64,000 nucleotides of DNA from Agrobacterium vitis. GTDB lineage: Bacteria > Pseudomonadota > Alphaproteobacteria > Rhizobiales > Rhizobiaceae. The translations under genes were made by a program, and so were the position numbers. Shown piece by piece: positions 42,225 through 51,271 of this stretch; position 1 is the stretch's first letter, and every line of letters begins with the position of its first letter. The notes beneath the pieces were generated by a model, which saw only the letters and a program-made list of their open reading frames with translations, was not told where the DNA came from and did no database searches. The DNA lies in the NCBI RefSeq assembly GCF_013426735.1, contig NZ_AP023277.1, positions 1 to 64,000 of the forward strand, written 5' to 3'.

Positions 42225-42915
42225 CGTAGGTCATCGCCTTTTTCGAGTTCGACATATCGACAAGACGCTGCTGATTTTGGGCATTAAGCGACTGAACGGT
42301 GCCATTCATGACGCCAATCATTTCGTTCAGCACCAGCCCCGATTGAACTTGGAGCTGCGTGTTCTGATCGATCGAGCCCTTGATATCCTCAGCCTTGCCG
42401 ATCTGCTGACCCGCTTGCTGGAAGGATTGCGTACGCTGCTGCACAGCCTGATTTGATCCAGTCACCAGAGCAGCTACGCCAAGGACCGTATTCATCACTT
42501 CCTCATACGACTTATCGCCTGAGAACGTGCTATCGGCCTTTCCCGAAAGGTTTTTCACCAGCTGCAGCCCGTTGATGAATGTGGAGGCTACTTTGCCGAT
42601 ATCGCCGCCCATGCCTCCGAAATTCGGTACGCCACCGCTCATCAAGCTGTCGAATGACGGCATCTGGGAAACACTGAAGCCATTGCCGATAGCAAGGTTC
42701 TGCATAGGGCTTTGCACGCTTCCACGGTCACCCGTTACGGCTTTAAGTGTTTCTTCGACCGTCTTAAGAACCTCCTTGTTGGTATCGAGGATGTCGGTCG
42801 TTGTTTTCGATGTTTCCTGAGCAACCTTCAGGTTAGCATTGTCGATTGTGGGGACCTGAGCGTACGCTGTCGAAGCTAGAGCCAGCGAAAACGCCGTTGC
42901 GATCGTCTTTTTCAT
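42217..42915 (-). CDS. virB5: VirB5-like minor pilin
   Basis: A 232-residue secreted protein: signal peptide to ~residue 19 (ASTAYAQ), then alpha-helical content rich in Q/N/T/S typical of VirB5, with a central glycine-rich loop (SGGVPNFGGMGGDIG). Places at the pilus tip. Divergent in sequence, so assigned by position (after the lytic transglycosylase and before virB7) plus composition. Confidence 0.85.
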   Translation of the reverse strand: MKKTIATAFSLALASTAYAQVPTIDNANLKVAQETSKTTTDILDTNKEVLKTVEETLKAVTGDRGSVQSPMQNLAIGNGFSVSQMPSFDSLMSGGVPNFGGMGGDIGKVASTFINGLQLVKNLSGKADSTFSGDKSYEEVMNTVLGVAALVTGSNQAVQQRTQSFQQAGQQIGKAEDIKGSIDQNTQLQVQSGLVLNEMIGVMNGTVQSLNAQNQQRLVDMSNSKKAMTYGD

Positions 42916-42927
42916 GGCAGTTCTCCT

Positions 42928-44016
42928 TTATTGTGTACTCAACATCAGTTTCATTTCGGACGCCCGTTCCCTCTTCTGGACGCAAGCTTGTTCCGTTTCA
43001 TTCCATTCTACGTTCAGTGCCGGGTCGCAGAGCTTCACCGTTTCGGGGTCTTTATCGTCTTTTTTCTTCACCGAGCTCGTGCGAGAGGAGCCGGACCTTT
43101 CACCGAGATCCAGCGCGTTCTTCGAGTTCATGAGTTCAGCCATTGTCGCTCCAAGACGAATGACCTGATTCATCATTTCGAGATTCGCGTTTCGCGCCCC
43201 TGAGTTCTGGTCCCAGCTGTCTTGGATCGTGCCCGTCTGCATCTGCCCGAGCTGCTGCAACCACGAACTGACATTGCCACTGCTTTCAGTGATGGACTGG
43301 CTCGTCGCCATAGCGTTCATCGAGCTGTCACGAGCACCCGAGAAGGCTGTGCTGCCTCCTCCATAGTTCATCGGAATGTTGGAGGTATCCGACCCGCCAA
43401 ACTGCGGCATCCATTGTTTCGTGATGCTCGCAACGTATCCTTGGGTTTCTTTAAACGGAGGTATGCCGCCGTACTTCTGGACGTTCCCAGGGCCAGCATT
43501 ATAAGCCGCCAGAGCTAGGTTCGTATTCCCGTTGAAACGCTTGAGCTGTTGCTTCAGATAGCGCGCGCCGCCCCGAAGGTTGCCTTCGATGTTGTTTGGA
43601 TCAACGCCGAGGTCCTTCGCGGTTCCCGGCATAAGCTGCGATAGCCCTGTCGCACCTACAGGAGATTTCGCGCAGGGGTTAAAGCGGCTCTCTTGATAAA
43701 CAAGCGACATGAATAGCGTTTCGTCTACGCCCTCTTCCTGAGCAACACGCTTTACGAGGCCGACGATTTCCGGATTAGCCTGCGCAGCGGACGGCGCATC
43801 GCCTCCCTTGCCCTTTTTGTACATGGAGCACGTCACGCTGGTGCTGACAGTGTGACGCTTCTTGTCAGTTTCCTTGATGTCGTCGGTTGTTTTCTCCCTT
43901 ACCGTATCGTCGCCCGTCAGCGCGGCGTCAGTAATCGGAACCTGTGTAAAGGCGGCGCTCGGAGCGCCAATCGACATAGCTGCAGCGAGCAGCACCAGAG
44001 TGGGACTTTTCCTCAT
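42928..44016 (-). CDS. Lytic transglycosylase, second in the virB operon
   Basis: A 362-residue secreted enzyme: signal peptide to ~residue 25, SLT domain ~80-200 with catalytic Glu in S-L-V-Y-Q-E-S-R-F-N-P, S-P-V-G-A-T-G-L-S-Q-L-M-P, and A-Y-N-A-G-P-G. It cuts peptidoglycan to let the T4SS through. After the SLT domain there are ~160 residues (Q/S/N-rich, ending E-R-A-S-E-M-K-L) with no clear domain. ATG overlaps the virB4 stop (ATGA). A canonical virB1 is at the head of the operon (47139-48107), so this is a second such enzyme. Confidence 0.9.
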   Translation of the reverse strand: MRKSPTLVLLAAAMSIGAPSAAFTQVPITDAALTGDDTVREKTTDDIKETDKKRHTVSTSVTCSMYKKGKGGDAPSAAQANPEIVGLVKRVAQEEGVDETLFMSLVYQESRFNPCAKSPVGATGLSQLMPGTAKDLGVDPNNIEGNLRGGARYLKQQLKRFNGNTNLALAAYNAGPGNVQKYGGIPPFKETQGYVASITKQWMPQFGGSDTSNIPMNYGGGSTAFSGARDSSMNAMATSQSITESSGNVSSWLQQLGQMQTGTIQDSWDQNSGARNANLEMMNQVIRLGATMAELMNSKNALDLGERSGSSRTSSVKKKDDKDPETVKLCDPALNVEWNETEQACVQKRERASEMKLMLSTQ

Positions 44017-46472
44017 TCAGCATTCTCCCATCCGCAAAATTTCGCCAACCAGTTTTCCGGCTCGTCTCCGTGTTGCTCGCGGAGCGCGGCGCACTCCTCG
44101 ATCGTCTCCTTTCGCCCGGACAGGACTTTCACCAGATCAGGCATGCTCGACAGGTCGAGCCTGGCAATGACGGAGTCATTGCCGTGCTTGATCAGGAAGG
44201 TCCGCTTCTCCGGCGGGGTGTTCTTGATGAAGTTGAATTCCTTCACCGTGAGACCAAAGCGCTTGATGTAGCTCTCCTCGTCTGCACGCGGATTTGGGAA
44301 GTGAATGTTCGTGGCAGACTGCTCAATAAGCGTATGAGAGACCTTCGATTTGGCAATATCGGCGGCCGACTGTGTGCCAAAGCCCACGATGCCGTTGAGC
44401 TTACGAATGGTCTTCATTTTGTCGACAATGAACGCGCTGAAGGTGTCGTCCAGGAGCAACTGCCAGCCCTCGTCCATGAAGAACATGACCGGGTTGCCAT
44501 CCAGCAGTTCATCAAGCCGATGGTAGAGATACATAAGCGCGGGGGTTCGCAGCTCCTCGTTTCCGAGAATGTTGGTCATGTCGAAGCCGAATACGGTCCT
44601 GCCGGAGAAGGACAGCACATCGTGCGGTGCGTTGAAGAGCCACGCTTTCTCGCCTTCGATCCAAGGACGAAGGCGGGAATAGAGATCGTTTGCGTCCGCC
44701 CGGGCACGGCCCATTAGCAGGTTGCCGAGGTTGGTGAGATTTCGCTGTTGTGCCGGTTCCTCCATGAGGCGGACTACAGCGCGCTCGATAATATCTTCAT
44801 CTTCCTGGGTGAACTCGCGGCGATCACGCCCACCGAGCATCGCCTTGAGAAGGCGCTGAAGAAATTCTCTGTTTGGTCCGGTGTTCTCCAACTGGAGCGG
44901 ATTGAATCCCGTTGGAGTACCGGGTGAAAGGACCTCATAAGATCCGCCAATGGCTCGAACGAAGATTTCTGCTCCCCGGTCTTTGTCAAAAAAGACGGCG
45001 CGCGGTGTTGGCGAAACTCGCATGGCCTGCGCAAGGAGAAAGCTCAAACCGACAGTTTTACCAGAGCCGGTCGGTCCTGTGACGGTGAAATGCCCGATGT
45101 CTCGACGGTGAAAATTGAACCAGTAGGGCGTTTGAGATGTCGTCTCAAGGATTGTGATGGGAAGGCCCCAATGTGTGCGTTCCGCCTGACCACTGGCGAA
45201 ATTGTGCATTGATGACAGGCCCGAGAAGTTAGAGCTGGAGAGCATCGCCTTTCGAGCGATGTAGGAGTGGTTGCCGGGTAACTGTGCCCAAAACGCGGCC
45301 TCAAGATTCAGATCTTCGCGCAGCCAGTTGATGTTCATGTCCGTGAGGCATGCACCAAGTTCCGACACGCAGCGGCTCAAGCCTTCAAGGTCCCGGGAAA
45401 TGCAAAGTAGCGAAAAATGATGGAAGCCGAACACGGCTTCCTGATTCAGCATGCTGTCGAGTGCAAAATTGATGTCAGATTCTACAGAGGTCCCAGCCTC
45501 GTCCGAGGCACGGATTTGTCGCTGGAGGCGCGTTATGCGCTCTTGTGCAATCGGCTTGTCGGCAAGGGTAAACGACTGCGTCAGGATGAACTCGTGGTTC
45601 ACCTGTAACAGTCCGTCCAACATGCCGGGTCCAGTGAAAGGTGGATATTCCTTGATTGACAGCAGTGCGCCATACCGCGACTCTTCGTCGACGGCGGCTT
45701 GCGCGTGAAAGGCGCGCTTGGCGAAGTGGAGACGAGACGTTCCGATGAAGTTTCGAATGCCCATGCGCGGCAGTCGCATCTTTCGAGACACGCTACCCGT
45801 TAGGATAGAATTGAAAAATTCGCAGGGCTCGGAATAAGGTTCGCCCTTGGTTTCTTCCTCCTGCCCCTCGATCTTTGCGGTATCGTCGGACTTCTTCCGG
45901 TAGGTTATGCCGAGCGAACGGGCTCCGTATTTACTCAGTTCACGGACGATATTCCCGATCAGTTCCTCCAGGTCCGTTACCTCTTCGCGAGTGGCCTGTG
46001 TTTTAGCGTCCTTGTTTGACTGCGTAAAAATTCGCTTGAGAGAGTCGCCAACACCAAGCGCGCCGCGCATGCCCGAACGGACAATCGTCAAGTAGATCTC
46101 GTTTGTGAACATGCGCTTCTTGCGAAGCTGGTCCATGTATCGCGTATTGAGGATGTCGCAGAATGATTGGTCGAACTTTCCACCGATCTCGGTTTCGACC
46201 TCGCGACGGATCACGGTTGACCACAGGGAAAACCGGCTTGAGCCGAGCGCGCGGATCATCGTGTTCTGAACGACCGATCGCATATTCAATTCGGCCTGAT
46301 CTTCGGTCTGGAAAAACAAGCCGTCGAGCTTGATAACACTGGCGAGCGATCCATTCTCAAGACCTATCACCGTGTCCGAGACATGCCGCATGTAGGGAAT
46401 ATGAACGGACATAGGCCGCTCGTTTCCGGCGACCTTCCCAAATCCTAGCTCTTCTTTGACGACTTTCAGCAT
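44013..46472 (-). CDS. virB4: VirB4 ATPase
   Basis: An 819-residue T4SS ATPase: N-terminal domain (VSDTVIGLENGSLASVIKLDG), C-terminal RecA-like core with Walker A T-G-P-T-G-S-G-K-T-V (~453-462) and Walker B M-F-F-M-D-E-G-W-Q-L-L. Powers pilus biogenesis. ATG 46472 is used (MLKVVKEELGFG); a frame extends 10 codons into virB3 but lacks family support. Confidence 0.95.
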   Translation of the reverse strand: MLKVVKEELGFGKVAGNERPMSVHIPYMRHVSDTVIGLENGSLASVIKLDGLFFQTEDQAELNMRSVVQNTMIRALGSSRFSLWSTVIRREVETEIGGKFDQSFCDILNTRYMDQLRKKRMFTNEIYLTIVRSGMRGALGVGDSLKRIFTQSNKDAKTQATREEVTDLEELIGNIVRELSKYGARSLGITYRKKSDDTAKIEGQEEETKGEPYSEPCEFFNSILTGSVSRKMRLPRMGIRNFIGTSRLHFAKRAFHAQAAVDEESRYGALLSIKEYPPFTGPGMLDGLLQVNHEFILTQSFTLADKPIAQERITRLQRQIRASDEAGTSVESDINFALDSMLNQEAVFGFHHFSLLCISRDLEGLSRCVSELGACLTDMNINWLREDLNLEAAFWAQLPGNHSYIARKAMLSSSNFSGLSSMHNFASGQAERTHWGLPITILETTSQTPYWFNFHRRDIGHFTVTGPTGSGKTVGLSFLLAQAMRVSPTPRAVFFDKDRGAEIFVRAIGGSYEVLSPGTPTGFNPLQLENTGPNREFLQRLLKAMLGGRDRREFTQEDEDIIERAVVRLMEEPAQQRNLTNLGNLLMGRARADANDLYSRLRPWIEGEKAWLFNAPHDVLSFSGRTVFGFDMTNILGNEELRTPALMYLYHRLDELLDGNPVMFFMDEGWQLLLDDTFSAFIVDKMKTIRKLNGIVGFGTQSAADIAKSKVSHTLIEQSATNIHFPNPRADEESYIKRFGLTVKEFNFIKNTPPEKRTFLIKHGNDSVIARLDLSSMPDLVKVLSGRKETIEECAALREQHGDEPENWLAKFCGWENAE

Positions 46473-46474
46473 AA

Positions 46475-46774
46475 TTATGGTCCGTACGAGTTGGTGCCCC
46501 AAAAGCGCTTATTGGGAGTGCGGGGGGTCTTGCGTGACGAAACCTGAAGCACGTCGAGAATTTTCGCGTCCCATGTGCAAAGCGAGAACAGGACCAGGTA
46601 GCCCACAGGCGCGAGCAGAAGCGCGGCAAGATGGTTCGACGCAAGCCAACCGATGATGGTTATGCCGATGATCAGCACAACCGCCATGTATGGCACGCCC
46701 CAAAGGGTAGGTGACCGGGTCAGACCGATCACCAAAGGCGTAAGCGCCGGCTTCTCATCCGAGAACTCGCTCAA
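46475..46774 (-). CDS. virB3: VirB3 inner-membrane protein
   Basis: A 99-residue protein with two adjacent hydrophobic segments (~30-46 and 50-68) and family motifs L-T-P-L-V-I-G-L-T-R-S-P-T-L-W-G-V-P near the start. VirB3 partners VirB4 in the inner membrane. TTG start immediately follows the virB2 stop. Confidence 0.9.
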   Translation of the reverse strand: MSEFSDEKPALTPLVIGLTRSPTLWGVPYMAVVLIIGITIIGWLASNHLAALLLAPVGYLVLFSLCTWDAKILDVLQVSSRKTPRTPNKRFWGTNSYGP

Positions 46775-46775
46775 C

Positions 46776-47126
46776 TTACTGCCCGCCCACCGAAGAGATC
46801 ATCTGATCAACAATGGCGGGAGCGCCGAACACGAGCCCGATACCAATGACGACCGCGCCGGCTGTAAACCAAGACAACCGACCGGCAAATGCCATGAAGC
46901 CCAAGGCGATTACGGCGATGATCGCCAACAACCGGCCAAATGGGCCAGTGATGAAATCCACGATCATCTGCACGGCGGTCTGAATAGGGCCGAAAGCACC
47001 ACTGCCGCCGCCACCTGCCCCTTGCGCAAACGCCAGCTCAGCACCGACGATCTGTACCGCCGCGACCACGCCAAGAAGCGCGATCACCTTAACCGCTTGG
47101 GATTGACCCAACTTCACACTTTTCAT
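46776..47126 (-). CDS. virB2: VirB2 major pilin
   Basis: A 116-residue prepilin: long signal sequence (~1-35, ending ELAFAQG), glycine-rich linker (GAGGGGSGAFG), and two hydrophobic helices separated by a short loop (FGRLLAIIAVIALGFMAFAGRL; GAVVIGIGLVFGAPAIV). This is the T-pilus subunit. Confidence 0.93.
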   Translation of the reverse strand: MKSVKLGQSQAVKVIALLGVVAAVQIVGAELAFAQGAGGGGSGAFGPIQTAVQMIVDFITGPFGRLLAIIAVIALGFMAFAGRLSWFTAGAVVIGIGLVFGAPAIVDQMISSVGGQ

Positions 47127-47138
47127 CTGATTCTCTCC

Positions 47139-48107
47139 TTAGAAGTGCATTACGCCACCGACAAACTTGCCGGTCTTCTCCACGGCAATTACCCCGCTAC
47201 CGTTGGCCGTATTCGTCGCCGCTGCTTCGCGGACGACATTTCCGGCCTTCCGTTTGCCGGTAGGCATCGGAAGGCCAAGCTGAAAATTGAGGACCTTTGC
47301 GACGTACCCGACCGTCTCCTGAAAGGGCGGTACTCCGCCATATTCGTAGATCCGGTTTTCGCCGCTGTTGTATGCGGCGGCTACGAGCAGAGGATTTTGA
47401 AACTCGTCGAGGAGGAAGCGGAGATACTTGATGCCGCCTTCGATGTTCTGAGCAGGATCGCAGATATCCACGACGCCGAACCGCGTAGCGGTGTCAGGGA
47501 TAAGCTGCATGGGGCCACGCGCACCTTTGGGCGAGTTGCGAACCACATCAAACCGGCTTTCGGCCCATGTAATCGCCACAGCAAACGCCTCGTCTACCTG
47601 ATGGCGGCGCGCGGTCTCTACAACCAAGGCTTTGATCTCGTCAGGCGTCATCGGAGACGCCCCACACTCCTTTGCCCCCACCACGGGCGAAGCTAACACG
47701 TTTTCTGCGCCAATTTGGATAACTGAACCGGTGGCACGAGGAGTAATCGGGGAGTCGGCTTCTGATCCTGTCACATCCACATACGAGGTGTTTCCTGCGC
47801 CAATTTTAGTAATTGGCAAACCGGCCGCTTTGGTCGCGTCTTTCTGCTGGTTCGCGTCCTTCACTACGCCATCAGCGCCCAAGACAAATTCTTTAGCTGC
47901 GACAGGCTCCCCAGCCCATCTTTCCGCGAAGTTGGTAGCTAGTGACGGTAGTTCAGACGTTGTTGTATCATTGTATGCGCTGGCTATTCTGGTATTTTTT
48001 ACAGCATCTTGGGCATATGCGCAGTTGGCCGACCACAGCGTAGCGAGAGCTGTCCCAAAAAGGACGGTGGTGCCTAAAAAGCCTGCCATGCTAGCCCTTT
48101 TTTCCAT
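47139..48107 (-). CDS. virB1: VirB1-like lytic transglycosylase
   Basis: A 322-residue secreted SLT enzyme: signal peptide to ~residue 32 (ANCAYAQ), a ~125-residue unusual linker, then SLT domain (~140-280) with catalytic Glu in A-I-T-W-A-E-S-R-F-D, S-P-K-G-A-R-G-P-M-Q-L-I-P, and A-A-Y-N-S-G-E. Position at the head of the virB operon identifies it as VirB1. A second SLT protein is encoded at 42928-44016. Confidence 0.92.
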   Translation of the reverse strand: MEKRASMAGFLGTTVLFGTALATLWSANCAYAQDAVKNTRIASAYNDTTTSELPSLATNFAERWAGEPVAAKEFVLGADGVVKDANQQKDATKAAGLPITKIGAGNTSYVDVTGSEADSPITPRATGSVIQIGAENVLASPVVGAKECGASPMTPDEIKALVVETARRHQVDEAFAVAITWAESRFDVVRNSPKGARGPMQLIPDTATRFGVVDICDPAQNIEGGIKYLRFLLDEFQNPLLVAAAYNSGENRIYEYGGVPPFQETVGYVAKVLNFQLGLPMPTGKRKAGNVVREAAATNTANGSGVIAVEKTGKFVGGVMHF

Positions 48108-48264
48108 CGTCTCCGCCTGCCAAACGGTGTTGTGATTAGGAAGAAAACCGATTAAGTTGATGCTTGTATGATACCGATTTGGCTCAGACTTACAAGTTTT
48201 TGTGCCAGTGTTAAACCCCCTTTCTCAAGGGAATCCGTTGTACCAAGATGGTTAGGGCTAGAAA

Positions 48265-48873
48265 ATGATACGGACCATCATTACCGCACTCACAAGTTGC
48301 GCAATGGCAACACAAGCTTTTGCCGCGCCGGCAATTAACAAGGATTACGTCAAATCACTCGTAGCCCCCGGTAAAACGGCTTTGGTGGTCGAGTATTATG
48401 ACGGCAATGGAAAGGTCGTTGACCGGAAGGGCTATGCAACAGCCTCAGGGTTCAAGGCGGTCTCCGGAACCGACTTCAAGATCGATGATAAGACAACAGT
48501 ACATCTGTACGGTCTGCAGCCGTGTAAGGGCGATTTGGTCAACCGGACGGAAGACTATGCGGGAACGTGCGATGACTACGCTCTTAAGCAGCTTCAGGTC
48601 ATGTTGCAGAGCCCAAAGGTCGTTTTCTGCCGCGCCTTCGTCAGCGAGAAGGGGGCGCCGATGCAGAATGCGACGTGCTACGGGTACTACAATTACCCTG
48701 GTGCCATGGACTCGGTCGATAATTTTGAGGAACAGCTTCTTTCTCTAGGCGCTCTTCGTCTCGCCAAAAAACCTGATGGATCAGTGGAGCGGCCTGATCT
48801 TCAGGAAGCCGAGAATCTCGGCAAAAAGGGCGATTTCGGCATGTGGGCCGATCCGCGGGTAAAGTCGCAATGA
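48265..48873 (+). CDS. Secreted SNase-fold protein, catalytic residues lost (1 of 3)
   Basis: A 202-residue protein with a signal peptide (~1-20, ending AFAA). Central region G-T-D-F-K-I-D-D...V-H-L-Y-G-L-Q-P-C matches the SNase D-G-D-T / V-R-L-x-G-I-D frame, but the catalytic Arg is His, the Glu is replaced (C-K-G), and the second Arg region reads A-T-C-Y-G-Y. Cysteines C92 (approx.), C107, C127 and C142 may form disulfides. So it likely keeps the fold but not nuclease activity. It is the first gene of an operon divergent from virB1; role unknown, perhaps envelope accessory to transfer. Confidence 0.7.
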   Translation: MIRTIITALTSCAMATQAFAAPAINKDYVKSLVAPGKTALVVEYYDGNGKVVDRKGYATASGFKAVSGTDFKIDDKTTVHLYGLQPCKGDLVNRTEDYAGTCDDYALKQLQVMLQSPKVVFCRAFVSEKGAPMQNATCYGYYNYPGAMDSVDNFEEQLLSLGALRLAKKPDGSVERPDLQEAENLGKKGDFGMWADPRVKSQ

Positions 48874-49409
48874 AGCGGATAGCCCTTCTCATGGCGGCAC
48901 TGATGCCTACCTGGGCTCTCGCAGCCTCGGAGGGCTATTTCGATTTAAGGCCGGACGGAATAACGCTCGAGACCGGGGACACATGGGTATCCAATGGAGA
49001 GCGGTTCCGTCTCTATGGAATACAGTCATGTTTGCGCGGTACCAACTATACCGATGCGCACGGTAACACTCGCGATTGCGGCGAGGCGTCCCTCGCTGTT
49101 CTTGCCGCGTATATCATGGACACGCAGCCGATTTGCGCACCAGTCGCTAAGGCAAACGACATTTCGTATGTCATTTGTTACGCGACCGTTGGGAGCCAGC
49201 GGCTGGATCTAGGGCAGGTTCTCGTCAGCAGTGGGTACGCGTTTGCTGCATTGAAGAGCGACGGACTTCCATATCATGTCCCCTACTCTGTGGCCGAACA
49301 GATGGCCCAGCAGAAAAAGGCGGGTCTCTGGCAGTTCAAAGACGTCCAGCACCCGTCGATCACCCTCAGCCGAGAAGCCAATCAGCGCGCCAGGAAGGCG
49401 GAGCAATGA
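48870..49409 (+). CDS. Secreted SNase-fold protein, degenerate (2 of 3)
   Basis: A 179-residue protein with a signal peptide (~1-18, ALAAS). It keeps the first Arg in F-R-L-Y-G-I-Q-S-C but lacks the Glu and second Arg (the latter region reads D-I-S-Y-V-I-C-Y-A). Like its neighbour it has C57-type cysteines placed for disulfides. ATG overlaps the stop of the first (ATGA), and the next begins inside its own stop, so the three are translationally coupled. Confidence 0.7.
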   Translation: MKRIALLMAALMPTWALAASEGYFDLRPDGITLETGDTWVSNGERFRLYGIQSCLRGTNYTDAHGNTRDCGEASLAVLAAYIMDTQPICAPVAKANDISYVICYATVGSQRLDLGQVLVSSGYAFAALKSDGLPYHVPYSVAEQMAQQKKAGLWQFKDVQHPSITLSREANQRARKAEQ

Positions 49410-50110
49410 AACATATTCCACTGCTCGGCGTCATTATCGCTGCGATTGCCACACCTTCAATGGCCGCCGACCTACAATACTATACCCCGCGCTACTCGGG
49501 GCGCGTGGCACCACCCGTCGATTCCGCGCCCGTCAGGTTGCCGGTCTTCAAAGGCGTTGTAACCGTTTTAGACGGCCGCACTCTTTGGTATGACTCTCTC
49601 GGACGTGGCTATAAGGTCCGCCTCGCGAGTATCGATGCATGCGAGCTCCCGCAATGGGCTCTCCACCCCAAGTGGGTAGACCGGACAAAGAACCAAGCGC
49701 CTATGCCGGTTCCCTGTGGCCCGCTTGCAAAAGCTTGGTTGAAGCGAACCATTGGCAACAAGGTGACGGTCTGCACGACGCTTGGGTATGGAAATGATGG
49801 CATTCCTCTCGCTCAATGCACGGTCAAAGGCCGAGACGTGGCGACGGAAATGCTGCGCGTAGGTTGGGCGCGAGTGGATTCCCCCTACGCCAACCAACAG
49901 TACCTTTCCTATCAGCACGATGCCATGGCCGCCCGTTATGGAATGTGGGGCACCTACGTGCTCGACATGAACGAATGGCGGCGCAAAGCGGTTGATAAGA
50001 CCCTTGAGCGGCGACCGCTGGCGGACTTCAACCTTTTGGCAGAACGAAAAAGCGAAATCTCGCCGCCGTTTGCTGACGCACGCAACAAACCTAAGAGGAC
50101 AGATCGATAG
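49406..50110 (+). CDS. Secreted SNase-fold protein, partly degenerate (3 of 3)
   Basis: A 234-residue protein with a signal peptide (~1-20, MAADL). SNase frame: V-L-D-G-R-T-L-W-Y, then K-V-R-L-A-S-I-D-A-C-E-L-P with Arg and Glu retained, but the second catalytic Arg is replaced (G-N-D-G-I-P-L-A-Q-C). It therefore is unlikely to be fully active. Overlaps gene 2 by ATGA. Ends in a lysine/arginine-rich tail. Confidence 0.7.
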   Translation: MKHIPLLGVIIAAIATPSMAADLQYYTPRYSGRVAPPVDSAPVRLPVFKGVVTVLDGRTLWYDSLGRGYKVRLASIDACELPQWALHPKWVDRTKNQAPMPVPCGPLAKAWLKRTIGNKVTVCTTLGYGNDGIPLAQCTVKGRDVATEMLRVGWARVDSPYANQQYLSYQHDAMAARYGMWGTYVLDMNEWRRKAVDKTLERRPLADFNLLAERKSEISPPFADARNKPKRTDR

Positions 50111-50491
50111 TTGCCGGATATCGCACATATCGCGACATCGTTCGCTATCGATCCGATGGCGGCGCTATTGGTTGCCATTCCACTTTCGCTCGCCCTGATC
50201 GTGCCCTGCGAACGTTTGTGGTCGATCCACGCCCCCTGCGCTCTGGTCCTCCTCGTGGTCTCAGCATTATTCCAGGCCGAGCGTCATCTCGCTCTCGACA
50301 GCTATCTTGTCGGCTTTTTTGCATTTGCGGCGGTTTGCCGGGATATCCCAAACCGCCCCCTCCTCTACCGCGTCGGTATCCTCTGGTTTGCAGCATTCTC
50401 GTTGATCGCCGCCGTCATTTATGCGGCCTCCGACCGAACAGACCCCCACGCGATAGAAGCCAAGATCTCACACCGGCCAATTCCGCAGTGA
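50111..50491 (+). CDS. Small polytopic membrane protein
   Basis: A 126-residue protein with three to four membrane segments (AALLVAIPLSLALIVP; APCALVLLVVSALF; YLVGFFAFAAVC; GILWFAAFSLIAAVIYAA). TTG start follows the previous stop directly, so it is in the same operon. Function not recognised. Confidence 0.6.
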   Translation: MPDIAHIATSFAIDPMAALLVAIPLSLALIVPCERLWSIHAPCALVLLVVSALFQAERHLALDSYLVGFFAFAAVCRDIPNRPLLYRVGILWFAAFSLIAAVIYAASDRTDPHAIEAKISHRPIPQ

Positions 50492-50513
50492 ACGAATGAG
50501 AGAGGGAAAGCTA

Positions 50514-51101
50514 ATGAAAGCTCTGTATTTTATCGCCGCAGGTGTTGCGGCTCTCGCCATGACACCTGCCGCAAGGGCGCAAGATGCGTCTTGGGGGTGC
50601 CAGATCCTCCTTTGCGCAGCGTCCAAGAACCCTTCATGGCAGGGGGTTGGGTACTGCGTGCCGCCCATGCAGAAATTGATTTCGGCGATGAAAAAGCCCG
50701 GCTTCTCGTGGCCGATCTGCGAAGAAGCTAAGGCCGGCAAACCGGGCAACGAGCCTTTCGAGGATTGCCCTGCCGGTTTTCAAGCCGGGCGGTCATCTTC
50801 TGGTCGCGACAACGAGTCCCTCTTCGGCGGTGGCGAGGCAAATGTTTGCACAAAGACAGTCAACCAGTGCAGCAACCGCGGCGCTTTTCGGACGCTCTAT
50901 GGGAACGACCGCGCAAACAAGCAGGCGGGCATCACAATGCGCGAACTCAATTCAAACAGTAACGACAATGGCTTTGGCGGTGGCAATAGCTGCCAAGTAG
51001 TCATCACACAGCCAAGGCCAATGAGGGCTGACCCGTATTACTTCGACATTCCGAACGATAAAGGCGTGAAAGAACGCCATTGGTTCAACCTCAATCTGTA
51101 G
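50514..51101 (+). CDS. Secreted cysteine-rich conjugation-associated protein
   Basis: A 195-residue protein with a signal peptide (~1-22, ARAQD) and a Cys-rich N-terminal half (S-W-G-C-Q-I-L-L-C-A-A-S, Y-C-V-P-P-M-Q-K, C-E-E-A-K) typical of a family carried next to virB operons on rhizobial plasmids. Many later cysteines suggest disulfide folding. Molecular function is unknown; location at the end of the divergent transfer operon points to the cell envelope. Confidence 0.65.
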   Translation: MKALYFIAAGVAALAMTPAARAQDASWGCQILLCAASKNPSWQGVGYCVPPMQKLISAMKKPGFSWPICEEAKAGKPGNEPFEDCPAGFQAGRSSSGRDNESLFGGGEANVCTKTVNQCSNRGAFRTLYGNDRANKQAGITMRELNSNSNDNGFGGGNSCQVVITQPRPMRADPYYFDIPNDKGVKERHWFNLNL

Positions 51102-51109
51102 GCGTCTCT

Positions 51110-51271
51110 ATGAACCAGAAAATTATACTCGTAATAGCTGCCAGCTCCCATATCGCATTTGCGTCCAATGTCAGGATCGGAGCCATTGTAGCAATTCGGG
51201 TCCGAGAAGCCGCGCGTTCAATTGTTCGTCTGAGAGTTCAACGAAACTGTCAAGGTCACGTAAATCCATGA
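51110..51271 (+). pseudogene. Probable truncated secreted-protein gene
   Basis: A 53-residue frame from ATG 51110: a signal-peptide-like start (MNQKIILVIAASSHIAFAS) followed by a basic stretch unlike a mature secreted domain. It probably is the 5' remnant of the next gene of the upstream operon, cut at the junction with the metal-resistance region. No intact continuation is seen. Confidence 0.4.

Noticed and set aside
44070..44717. 215-codon frame opposite virB4
   Set aside because: Shadow frame in GC-rich coding DNA of virB4.
46653..47696. 347-codon open frame on the plus strand across virB3-virB1
   Set aside because: Antisense to three clear virB genes; no known domain.
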